From Vanilla planifolia (taxonomy: Eukaryota > Streptophyta > Magnoliopsida > Asparagales > Orchidaceae), in assembly GCA_023846275.1 (NCBI GenBank), contig JAIUJO010000089.1:1007001-1071000 (forward strand): a DNA stretch of 64,000 nt, in the 5' to 3' direction. Of the stretch, positions 47,851 to 59,599 are shown piece by piece (the first letter of the stretch is position 1; the number at the start of each line of letters is the position of its first letter). The notes under the pieces were generated by a model. That model was not told the DNA's origin. It saw only the letters and a program-made list of their open reading frames with translations, and made no database searches. A program made the position numbers and the translations under genes.

Positions 47851-50800
47851 ACAAAGACACTACAAACCACCTTAACTCATTTAAACTTTTATAACAAAAA
47901 TGACAATATAGATTTAATGAAGATTAGCTTACAAACTAAAAACAAAGATCAAGTAAAAAAAAAGCTTAACAACCCTTAAAGATTATGTTATACTCAATAA
48001 TTTGATGTTGAGGTACCCATATATTTTATGCATTATGTGATCATGTAATATTAAAATATAATCTTTTTTCTACATAATATTTTCATGAAAATATATGAGA
48101 TATTAAAAAAATTGAGCTTGGTTAAGAGCCAAAAACTTTAATTCCTGTGAAATGAGTGAATTACTACTACGCCTAATACAGTAATCTCTACTTGTCCAAG
48201 TTTCTTGTTCAAAAGAACCAAAGAAATTAAAAAAGAAAAATTGCAGAAGACAAATTCTAAGCTCACATTTGTGTTCTTCTTGGCACAATAAATATTATAC
48301 ATGTATCTACTAAATAAAGGAAACTATACTATTAGCTGCAAGAAACACAATCACAACTCAAGTAGTACATCCCTAAAAAAATTCTTCTCCATGCAGCACT
48401 TGATTCGATTACTACTAGCTCATTATGCCAAGCTTCCCTCATTGCTTTGCAAGCTTTCCCTTTGGTAGAAAAGAAGGGCAAAGAAAATATTCTTATGGTT
48501 GGATGGAGATATGCAATGTTTTCTCCTCAAAAGACTTCATGAGTCAACTCAAGGTCAAGTAATTTTAAAAAGAGGGAGAATGATGTGCAAGCCAAAGCAA
48601 ATTCCAACATATGCTTAATTTTCTTTGTTTGGTAAGTTACTAGTTTTTTGGAGTAGCTTTGATGACTTCCCAAGAAATTTTAATGTCTTCTAATGTAATT
48701 TTGGATAGGTTGTAAATGGAATTAGTGCTTTGCAAACATGCTTTATTACAAAAATGGACAATCAATTCTATCACTTGGTAATATTTCTAATAAGAAGGTA
48801 CAACTCTTATAGTTATAGTATTCAGTAAACGTATCCCTTACCCTTGTTCATCATCCATTCCCCAAATTAAGGCATTTTTCACTAGGCTATATTTTGCTTA
48901 CCAAACTATCTAAACTGTTTTGCCATGGATCATTATGAAAATCACTAAAGGGCAAAAGTCCCGTCTTCTTCGCAAGTACCATATTTGTTAGAATAGTTAA
49001 TATTTATAATTCAGCAATCGAATATGTATTTCTTGATTTATTGTAGTAATTTCAAAAGAGACTTACTTTGACTTATAGTCAAGTAATTTTTAAAGGATTC
49101 TTAAGTTACTTGCTTAAATATTTATTATTCTTTCTTCATTTGGCTAAGATTACCAATGTCTCTACAATAGCAACATAGATGTGCTTGTGGTGTGACAATA
49201 CCAAAAAAATCACAAATAAAGCTCTTATTTTAAATATCACGTGTAAGATCCCTTGAAAATAACTAGTGGTAGAACCCATAAGAATAAATAATAAAAAAAC
49301 CCAAATCACTTTCTTAAGCACTCTATCGTAATAATCTAAAATTAAAATTTTACTGTACGTATGAATATGCCATATGAAAAGGGATGACCTTATGAATGAA
49401 AAAAAAATCAAAAGGTGCACATCAAACATTAATCACCAAAAATGGTGTAACAAAATATCTAAAGTTAAAAAAATGACAAATAAGGAAAAAACAAATGAAT
49501 GTGAGAATGACTATAAGGTCTCCTCTGATAGATAATCACAAATAAAATTTTAAGAAATATAACCAAATACAGGATATCAAACAATAAGTATAAGTAATCT
49601 CTAATATAAGAAATAATAGGAAACCACAATAGCATACTCTATATTATTCTACATATAGGGAGAAGGCATACTTGTCTTTCAAGTAGTTGATTGTAAGTTC
49701 CTTGTAAGGATAAATCTGTACCACTCCTTGGACTACCATAAACCTGATATAGGAAAGGTGAACTTGCATCCCGAGTTGCAGTATCTGTTACTATATCATT
49801 CTCATATTTGTACCTAAATGGCATAGTTGATAATCCATTTAATATGATAAACCAATAAATTGGATATTTCCAAAGCATAAAGTCATTCACAAATGCTGTA
49901 AAAGATTCTAAATCTTAATTTTAAATTGGTTTTTCGTAATTGATTATTAAATAAAATATTTTGTGGTAATGTGGTAAAACTAATATTTCACAAAAAATTA
50001 ACCTTTTTAACCAAAAAATGGATAAATAATAATTATCCTAAAATATTATTTATACTAGTAAAATAGTAATATTAAATTATCTTCTCAAAATTTATCGATA
50101 TAACTTACTTCACCAAACCCAACCAAAAATATCATAATCATTAGTTAACCATTTTTTATATGTTATTTTTAATTTTATCTTAAGGAATTATTAACCATGC
50201 AATCCAAATGGATAAATTATCCAACTTCCTACAATAGCCAATAAAATATATATTCATCACAAATCTAATTCTTAATAAAGAACTATAAGAAATAGAATTT
50301 AATTAAAGAGAAATAAACATCATTATCAAAACTCATCATAATACCTGTCTAACATCGATTTGGCACAAACAAGACATTTGCTCTACACATTAATTCGACC
50401 TTGACATTAGTTTTTTACAATTCTAGCAAGAATACAAATCTAATCATAATCCTGAAGTTTCTTTAATAATAAAAAAAAATTTATTATATTCAACCTATCT
50501 ATCATCCTTTCTAGAGCCTTTTCTAACGTCTCTTTTTTGCCTTAGTTCATGCTCTATTAATTTTGTATTCCTATCTTATCAATGCTTCATGAACAAATTC
50601 TTAATTAAGTTAACATCATCAAACCCCATTAACCAAATGCTAACAAGATAAAAAAGAGTTAACCTAGATTGTAAATTTAAAAAAATATTTCACAATAAAT
50701 GTACATTGAATGAGTTTATAGATGGAAATAGATAAAGATTAAACAAACAAATTAAATAAGTTTGTTAAAGTTTCACTAGTACATTTTAATGAGAGCACCC

Positions 50801-52059
50801 TTACATGATTGAAATGTCATCAATATGGCCTTTGCATAAGTTATACAATAAAAAATGAAATTAAAATGTAATATCAATATGACAACAAATAAAGTAGCTC
50901 TTAAATAGTATTAAACAATGGCCATAATAGTATGTACACGATTTCCATAAGAAAACTATTGGTAGTGCGACATTGACGTTGAACTTTGTAATATTTTCCT
51001 ACCTTCAACCATTATGCTCCAACGTATTTTTGAAGCTATAAATGTACACCAACTACATCACAGGACTTCCAAAACTTGAGAAACAAACAAAGATTTATCA
51101 AAGCTAAAGAAAATCTTTTATAAATTAAGCCTATGGGGTGAGAAAAAATAAAACAATGATCTGAAGATAAAAAGAATTACCTCAAAAGCTCTGCATCAGC
51201 TCAAATGTCAATATTTTTAGTCTCCCTACGGATCAATTTGTTGTTGCGCAATGTGTATGTAGTGATTGACTGAAGTAACTGTGAAGGATTTCTAAGATAC
51301 TCAGTTATCACAACAATTACATCTTCAGGTACATCACCTTCCAAGTCATCGAGAAACTTGGTAGCATCTACATGAATACTAGAGTTCATTTCAATCCCAT
51401 CATATGCCAGGAAGGTACTTTGGATTCGTTCAGTCATATGCCTTGCAAGAGACTCGCATGCCGATCTAATGATTCTATCTCGTGATGTTTGAATCAAAAT
51501 GACATCATCTGATGATTTGCAACCCTTGACCATTGTGTAGACTTCTTCGTTCTCACTGTGCGAATGGATCTCACCAACAGAATAAATAGCACTATCTGTA
51601 ATCAACCTCTTAATGCCTCTTGCTTGGCTTACATATTGATGAAGTTGTTTTTGGTACTCTACAAATATCTTACTGCTTCTTCACATTACTAATCATGAGC
51701 TTCTAACATCACCTGTTTGTACTTTATATGTTAACCAAAAGAAAGGAAATAGTTATTCATTAAATGAGAACAAACCTAAAGGTAATTAGTAATTACGTCG
51801 TCATTCCAATGGAAAACACATTAACAATATCATACAACTTCAGAAAATATGCATTTAGTGAACAATGACTTGAACAATAATGTATTCATGACCTCACAAA
51901 GCCAAAAAAAACCCTCTTCTCTAATTCCAAATTCCAACATTTAGTTCTGTATAATCCACCTGCTACAAGAATCCTCTAATCTAAAATCAAATAAAAAAAA
52001 GTAGACAACTCTGCTAGCATTGGCCCTCTCGTCGACCATTTGCTTCCGCTCTAACTGTC

Positions 52060-55000
52060 AAAATATCATTTAGGAAAGGAATGCCTTACACTTTTCACAA
52101 CCAAAATTTCCATGAGGTTTGAAATCGCTCCTTTACTTTTAATAATGAATAACTTAAGGCCTGATTTTTGAGTTCTAAGATGATTTGTCTCAGGCCACTT
52201 CAACAGATCCTGAAATTAAAATGTGCCTAGTTTCAACTATAGTAGCCACTCTCTATTAGTAGCACAATATTATGGCTAGTTCAATATAGTGGTCCAAGAT
52301 CTCTACTTGATTTTTGAATGATATATTTGATGGTCTTATTATAAAAGCTAGCTAATGTAATTTTCTTATTATTCAAGATGGTGTTGAATGAAATCTTGAA
52401 GTTGGATTATTTAGCTTTTGTTAAATTGCTCCATTCTTGTACACAATGTATTTATAAAAGCTTAATTATTTAATATACATTTTGTGATTACTAGGCTTTG
52501 TTGTTTTTTGTGTTTTACCTTAGTATTTATCTTTTGTTATCTTGAGTCATAGTCATTAATTATACTTTTCTAGAAGCTCACAAATGCCATGCGGGTTGTA
52601 TAGTTCTAACATCTTGTACATGTTTTTTTTTGTTGTATTATTATTTCTACGTGTTTGGCTGATGCTTGTCTTTTTTTATCTTCAATACATTATATTATAT
52701 ATATTTTTAACAAAATGCATAAGTTATTTTTATTATTATTGATTTCATTTTTTTCATGCACACCATTTTCCTAAACATTAATAACTGAGATTATTTATGT
52801 ACGTGATGTGTCCTTTTAATACATTCTTATAAGTATGATCTAGAGGTTCAGAAAAGGCATACTTGTTTAAAGTATCAATTAATATTCATGAATGTAGTGT
52901 ATATATGCTTTTTTAATGTATCAATTAGTGTTCATAAACATTTTATGCTCACATGCTTGTTTTAAGTCTCAAATATTTAACACGTGTCGACTTGTTTAGT
53001 TGATTGTATGTTGTACTTTTATAGCTCATTCAAATATTTGTTGATCAAGTTGCTTGTTTGGGGTTTGTGAACGTAAACATTTATGATTTAAATGAGCCAA
53101 ACTTTAATACCATCCATTATACTCGAATTAAGAACCAGTATACCTAACATAATTTAACTTGAGCCCTATTCTACTTTCTTGGATCAAGTCATTTACAGCC
53201 TTGCAATTTGTAAAGATTAAAATGAATATTTTGAGGCATAAAAATTATTCTTCACAATCACAGTGTTCATGGAACTAATAGCCCGATCCAAGTTTTTTAA
53301 GCTTGTATTATGATTTAATTTAATGTTGGATTGGGTACTAAAATGCCTTTATTTAATGTTCCTTCATGCATACTTTGTTTACAAATATAACATATTTTAA
53401 ATGATTATACCCCCATACCTATTTTTGTTTTTTTCATTCATTTAATGATGATGATGACCTTGAACAGATCTATTCTGTGGGTTAATATGGAAGCTCTCTC
53501 AAAGGTGATAGTGATGGTTACTTATAATTTGATGCTTATTTTTTGCATTCTCATAAGCAAGTTGGAATGTTGGTCAGGTTTCATAGCTATTGTAGTTATT
53601 AATATTTTTCTTTTTGAATTCCTATTGAAAAGTTGGTAAAAATATTAGGAGCCATTAGATAAGAAATAGCTTATTTTGTTCATCTGATGTTTAGCAACCT
53701 GTTTTTTCTGTCTCCACCTTTGATGAGAATTAAAATATAAAAGAATATATTATTAACCGTGTTTTTGTTTCATTTTGACAAAAGATAAAGCTCTATCCAT
53801 TTCACATTTTGGCCAACTTTTTCATAATCAGTAGTAACATTGTACTTCAATTCAAGCTTTGAGTTGCAAAATGGAAGCAATGCTATCTTACTAGGGCCAT
53901 ATTATTTGATTATATTCGTAACAATTTAACTTGTACACTAAAAGTAATGTAAGTGTGAGACCAGACCATGAGACACTGTTTAATATTCTTGTCTGCCCAA
54001 CCACAACTTTTAGGGAGTTTGCTAATGTGAATGGTTTTATCAGCATGCATGTGAGCATTGATGATAATCTAGAATAAAAAAGCAGGGTGAAAATGTAGGA
54101 TAGACCTTTTTTACCTTTTACTGATAAAGGAATTTTTGGAGCTAACTTAGTTGAAAGAATGCTTGATGCTCTTATTAGAGTGGCCAACAGTTTGAATAGG
54201 ATGTCTTCCCATGATAGTGCTAGCCTTTTAAAAGTTTATTGGAGATGCCCATGGTCATAGAAAACATAGTTTGCTTTCCATATCTCAATGTTTATATCAT
54301 TATTCCTGTATTTTTGTTTCATTTGGTTGGATACAATTTAACATTTTATGAATATTTAAATTATGGAATTATTAATGATGACAATTTAAGTTGAATTTAT
54401 GTTTTCTTTGTTGGGTATAGTTATTCTTTGATTTGGTTTTCACAATTTTGTTTGCAAGAAATAAAAGTTTTGTGGAACCTAAAGTGCACATGGATTTGTA
54501 AATTCACCAATCAAACAAAAATATAAGAAAATTTTCTCTCTTTTAAAAAATGTTTAACAGTTACAATCAACTTATTAGACTTTATGTTAATGACTTCTCA
54601 AGTTATTTTGGAATTCAGTCTTTTTTAAGCATGCTGTGAATCTTCTCATATATAGTTTTTTCAGGTCTTTTTTTCTCTAGCAGTAGTACAAATCCTTCAT
54701 TTGCAATCTGCATAATATATAGTTGTTTTTTGAGATTAAGTATCAGAAAATAGAGGGAGTTACTAAACTACAAAATCGACAAGTGAAGCCCATCCCTCCA
54801 CTGCAAATAACGGGGCCTCCCCTGCACATTCGTCGCCCCGGTCAACAAGTAGGCCGTGAAAAGGTATCTGCTAACTTGACTCTTTTCTTCCCAACGGTTT
54901 ATATTTGGTACCTGTTTGGCTTCTCTAATGTATTTGTATTCTTATCAAGCTTCATGTCATAACATTTAGTTGCATTGCTTATTTATGTTCATGTTAGGGA

Positions 55001-57140
55001 AGTTGTAAAGGAATTCTTGCTTTGATTGAAGCAAATTAGTATGTGAGAATTTGGTTACACTATACTATCTTATGCTTTCCTGTGATGATTGTCTAGAAAT
55101 ATTGATTAATTCTTCTAAAACATCCGTGATAAGTTCAGGCATAGTACTTTTGCATGCTGTGCCTTAATCTTATAATTTCTACTTTTCTTTCGAATAGGAA
55201 TTTTTAGTTCAAGACAAATCTTTACAGTTTATATAATTGGAATCAAATCGTGATGATTTAATTTTTCAAAAAAATATAAACAAATATTTATGTAAATATA
55301 TTCATATAATAATTTGAAGCACTACCTTCTACATCTAATGAATAAATGGATCAATAATTTAATGTTTGTTTAGCTTAAGAAATTATCCAATATATTACTA
55401 ATAGATTTATATGTTTAATTTATTATCACTTTGGTTTTCTACATTTTTCATTTGAATCTTTGGCATCTCTTGTGAAATCCTTATATATTTCAATCTCTAA
55501 ATTATTTTAATTTAAGCTTTGAAGTATGCTATTTATTAAATACTAAAATGCCCATCCACTGAATGATATTCCAAAAGATATTACCTTTTTTTGTAATGTA
55601 CATCTCAAGGCAATTGTTAGTATAGAATTCATTTCATGATCAATATTTTTCAAAGAGAAATTTCTTCTAAAATATCAAACACAACAATTTATGGATATTG
55701 TTGTACTGCATACACTCACAAATGAGTGAACATTATGCTTTTGATGTGACAAATGAGCTCTTCTTAGTATGAATTTGAATCAAATATGGCCTTTTCCCCT
55801 TTCCATTCCATATCTATATCTAGACTGTGTTTCGAATAAAAATTGCCAGGTATGTAATTTATGTGCTAATGAGTCTCGTATGAATTGGAGGTTCAAGTTC
55901 AAATAGGGGCAAATTCCTCAAATTCTCTTAAAAAATATAAATGGTGCAAGCATTCTCCTCGTTTCTTTTGAATACCAAGGCTAAATCGTTAGTTTATAAA
56001 CTTAATATGAGAAAAAGATGAAAGCATACCTTATAATATTTCTCACTTAATTGGTCACATCAAAATAAATGTATTAAGAATCATCGGCTTTTAAGCAATG
56101 TAGATAAATGCTATATTTATTTGGCATATATTTTGTGTTTTGTTACTTGATTTCTATGTTTTCTAAGATCAAGTTGACTGATTTTAGTTTATTTCAGTAA
56201 TTCTCTTGGTTTTATTGGAAACATTGGTCCAAAAAATAAGTTGAATTAATTTGTTAGCAGAGTTGATCATTTCATCTCTATTTAATGATAATTGTGTATG
56301 GCATATACAGCCTCTTTATATTACTAAAAATTCCATTTTTTGTCGCTTAGCCAATGCATGCCATCATAAATATACCCATTTGTCCAAAACTTGTTATTCA
56401 AAAATATATTTTAACTCTCCTATATTTTTTTTTATTATGGCTAATTTGAAGTCAATGTAATGCTTGCTTGTCACTAGAGGCTGTAATCCATGTTTAGGAA
56501 CAAATATATTTTTAAGGCATCGATGTTTATAGCAAACTCAGTTAAATCATGACAACGATTTTCCAATTTGGCCGCTTCCTCAATCAAGAAAATTGGAAGG
56601 TTTTTTATGAATAAAAACTGTCACACTAAGAGCACATTTTGTGAGAATAACAGGACTCATGTTGTCCTTTTCTTTTAAAATTAAGTTCTTGCACTATGGT
56701 AAATTGATACCTGATATTTTGATCCATACAAGTACGGTAAATAAGACAAAATATATTATAGAATGTAACACTGCAAAGTACTTTCTCAAAAATACTAGTA
56801 TGCATATGCCAATGTATGCATCCTCATACATGTGCATGTACTGAAGCTAAGATTGATCATAATCAGATTATAACACGGAATTCTGTTCCCGATTTTAGTT
56901 GAAAGCTTCCTTTTTTGGTTGATACTAGAGATAATACTAAAATTCTAGCAACATATAGTAATATATATTGGCAATACAAGAAAAAACATGCCATTTCATG
57001 CAATTTAGGACATAAAGGACTCTATATAATTACAACTCTGCCATCTAATTAATAAAAGCACTTTAAAAATTAAAACAACCTCACTAGGTCATATTTTTTA
57101 ATAACATATAATTTATAAGGGCACAAGTTAGATTGATAAT
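52060..57140. other. AT-rich DNA between the AUG5 and KIN-14 relics
   Basis: The missing AUG5 5' exons would be expected here on the minus strand, but I found none. The sequence is mostly A/T-rich. The exception is the small G+C-richer exon-like stretch at 54,757-54,862. Confidence 0.45.
54757..54862 (+). other. Isolated exon-like segment
   Basis: A + strand frame reads VTKLQNRQVKPIPPLQITGP, then PLHIRRPGQQVGREK, and ends at GAAAAG|GTATCTG, a good donor site. It is G+C-rich against an A/T background and proline/arginine-rich, as in a linker of a plant nuclear protein. I cannot name the family. An acceptor upstream (AG within about 40 bp) is possible. It may be one exon of a decayed gene. Confidence 0.35.
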
Positions 57141-57148
57141 GGTTCTCT

Positions 57149-57433
57149 TTGCCAAGGGTACAGAAAAATATCAAAGGCATAAAATATAATGCTATGCACA
57201 ACTTCAACAGCTATTTAGCAAAAGAAGATGAATGCTTAGTTTTCAAAACAATGGGTGATGAAAAGGAAGATAGTTCATCACCCAATACCACACACGAAGA
57301 TCACAAAGTAGTAGATCAATCAAATGTCGAACAAATTATTACATCTGACATGAATATTATGGCAATGGAAGAGGAAGCAATGATCAAATCCATCAGCTGC
57401 AAAATACATTTTGCCAACAACAAATTTTTTTAA
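57149..57433 (+). CDS. Hypothetical small open frame
   Basis: A frame of 94 codons, hydrophilic and acidic (for example KEDECLVFKTMGDEKEDSSS), with Met-rich parts. The listed start is not an ATG; the first in-frame ATG is at about 57,194. No domain is recognised and no promoter or splice sites are evident. It ends as the minisatellite begins. It may be a decayed exon or chance. Confidence 0.2.
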   Translation: MPRVQKNIKGIKYNAMHNFNSYLAKEDECLVFKTMGDEKEDSSSPNTTHEDHKVVDQSNVEQIITSDMNIMAMEEEAMIKSISCKIHFANNKFF

Positions 57434-57435
57434 TT

Positions 57436-57895
57436 GCTTGGGGCAACAAAAAATGCATTGCTTCAGTTGCTATTTTAGGAACCCTCATGGACAAATGTAC
57501 TTTAATCACTCAACCAAATTGTTTTAATGGCTTGGGCCAACAAAAAAATGCATTGCTTCAGTTGTTGTTTTAGAAACCCTCGTGGACAAATATACTTTAA
57601 TCACTCAACCAAATTGTCTTAATGGCATGGGCCAACAAAAAATGCATTGCTTCAATTGCTGTTTTAGAAACCCTTATGCACAAATGTACTTTACTCACTC
57701 AACCAAATTGTTTTAATGGCTTGGGCCAACGAAAAATGCACTCAGTTGCTGTTTTAGAAACCCTCATGGACAAATGTACTTTAATCACTCAACCAAATTG
57801 TTTTAATGTCTTGGGGCAACAAAAAATGCATTGCTTCAGTTGCTATTTTAGAAACCCTATTGCAAATGTACTTTAATCACTCAACCATTGTTTCA
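57436..57895. repeat. Five-unit minisatellite of 89-95 bp
   Basis: Units start near 57,436, 57,530, 57,625, 57,719 and 57,809, each with GGG(C/G)CAACAAAAAATGCA, TTTTAGAAACCCT and TTTAATCACTCAACCA. Unit 4 lacks a few bases (ATTGCTTC shortened) and unit 5 has a deletion before CAAATGTAC. Identity between units is high. The array abuts the 3' end of the KIN-14 relic. Confidence 0.95.
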
Positions 57896-57910
57896 ACGGG
57901 AATCCAGTGG

Positions 57911-59532
57911 TCACATCTGGGTTTGACAGCAAGGAACCCCAATCTCAAAGGCATTGACACGAGCAGCAAATCAGAGCGAACATATCGATTCACTGGCCGA
58001 TGAAACCTCCAGAGAGATGTTAACAAACATCAACGTTTTTTAATCAACCCCAAGACAAGGCTTTAAACACCAAGAGATTATAGAGCATGATGAGAATGAA
58101 GATGGTAAAAGTTGAAAATTTAATTTTTTAGTAAACAAATATAGCTTTTTTGAGAATGTTTTTAAAACTAATGTAATGAAATTATACACACTACAATATA
58201 CTAAGCATTGAAAGAATCCAATGGCCATGTACCTATAGAAGGAATGCCAATTTTGAGTTTCTATAAGGAACATGATCCTCCTTCTTGGCAATTGCAAATA
58301 TAGCATCGCTCAGTGAAGACAAGCTTTTGTTAATTACTTGTTTCAAGGACAAAATGAATTTCTTCATATGCATCTAAAATAAGAATTTTCAGTGTAATTG
58401 AGAAGCAATTCTTGCCTAGTTTTCCTTTAGACGATCTCCGGTCGAGCCACTTTTAACAAGATGCTCGCTTCCGATAAGATCTATCAGGTTCAAAACACGT
58501 TGAACATGTTGCTCCATGGCCTACAATGAAAGAGTCAGTCAACAAATGTCTTAGGTAACAAGCTTAATGGCTCAAAGGAACAAGGAATAGCCACCACTCA
58601 TAACATTCACCCTAGATATTCTTAAGGTTAAAACAAAATGGCTTCTTGATGATTGTTCATTCATCTAAGTCTTGCCAACTAACCTAATGAACAAAGTAAA
58701 ACTTGAATCATTAGTTCCAATCTCTTGTGATGATAGCCTTGTGGCTAGTCAGGTTGGGAAAGAGAAGAATGATCCAAAAGTGAAAAAATGCTGATACAGA
58801 ATCATACGTTTAAAAGCATGCAATCAGAACACAGCATGGTATCCCAGAATATGGAACATGAAATGAAAGCATACACATGTTGTATTCAGTTAGCCACCAC
58901 AAACCAGAAAATAGAAGATGAATGCATGCTTGCAAACAAAACAAAGCTTCGTACCCAAGAATATGGAACATTTGGGAAACTGAATACACATGATGTATTC
59001 AGTTGTCCACCAGAAACATGAAAATAAAAGATGAAAGCATGCTCCAATTTACTATGTCTATGCTGATTTCAATTACCTGTTCCTTGCAGCTTGATCAAGC
59101 AGAAAGGAAATTTCCTTTATGCTACACACATTGACAACAGTAAGTTTTGGCACAAATGTATTACCAGCTGAATCGTGCTTGATGGCATATTGCTATATTG
59201 CTTGTTATGAAGAGTTAGACGACTGCTTGTGCTACGATTGGGTGATAACAAATAACGAATTGTTTCATTGTAGATCTCTAACATTGATGCCTGTAAAAGA
59301 TGAAAAACATCGTTTGAAAGCAGGAAAGATTGAGCACAATTTACATTTTCATGTAAATTGACATTCACACCTGTATTTTTTAAGTCCAACTCTGGCATTG
59401 TAGTGATTGTCTAGTCTTAAAGATCTGCTCCAAGGAACGTAGTATTAATTCTTTCTGCTTAGGGGCTTCAGGCTTGCCCATCATGGTATAAATTTTACCA
59501 GAACTTGTTTGTGCATAAGCAAAGATACAAAC
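57911..59532 (-). pseudogene. KIN14: C-terminal-motor kinesin KIN-14 (ATK1/KATA type), pseudogene
   Basis: Minus-strand exons of the motor domain, in order: 59,532-59,371 ([19 protein letters not shown], the P-loop region, then LRSLEQIF); 59,290-59,077 (ASMLEIYNETIRYLLSPNRS, then [19 protein letters not shown] and [13 protein letters not shown]); about 58,680-58,600 (MNEQSSRSHFVLTLRIS, switch I); 58,520 to about 58,420 ([20 protein letters not shown], switch II); about 58,350-58,233 ([26 protein letters not shown]); and about 58,066-57,911 (KPCLGVD, KTLMFVNIS, FAARVNAFEIG). The family moves toward microtubule minus ends and organises spindle poles. Lesions: GQTGSGKT has become [11 protein letters not shown] replaces Gln before MNEQSS, TAA follows LGVD, TGA replaces Arg in SLRFAAR, and frame changes occur before IKHD and INKS. 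The neck, coiled coil and first motor strands are absent. Short GT/AG introns are retained. Confidence 0.9.
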
Positions 59533-59599
59533 CTTTTTAAAGAAGAGATAGTAGAACAAGGAGTTAAGAATAATGAATGAGAGTTGAAGCTTGTTATAT

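Larger units (their letters stand above)
39715..52054 (-). pseudogene. AUG5: Augmin subunit 5 (AUG5), intron-bearing pseudogene
   Basis: AUG5 is a plant subunit of the augmin (HAUS) complex, which recruits gamma-tubulin to existing microtubules in spindle and phragmoplast. Minus-strand exons, in order: 52,054-52,019 (ERKQMVDERAN); about 51,730-51,181 (KQVMLEAHD to AELLR); 49,813-49,672 (YKYEND to QLLERQ); 46,607-46,434 (KAHVDQFVPTEDALNKAAEA to FQ); 45,846 to about 45,630 ([19 protein letters not shown]); 40,629-40,445 (FWDLEPTTA to RLYMMPSTPQ); 40,142-39,988 (LLESMG, DPSAIPSICHISSSLQY); and about 39,789-39,715 (GLEEIDDALTFVLAVMDFCV). Most junctions keep GT/AG. Lesions: TAG-TAA where the family has Gln-Gln (51,690s), a one-base loss just after, TGA for Arg before ADAELLR, and a frame change in a T-run in the LLESMG exon. 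The N-terminal exons and the C-terminal part after CVKP are not found. Introns are large, and that at 40.6-45.6 kb contains retrotransposon-like DNA. Confidence 0.85.

Noticed and set aside
39715-52054. Intact, functional AUG5 gene
   Set aside because: In-frame stops at conserved Gln and Arg positions, frame changes and missing N- and C-terminal exons outweigh the good splice sites.
57436-57895. CRISPR-like array
   Set aside because: Units are contiguous 89-95-bp tandem copies without unique spacers, in plant nuclear DNA.
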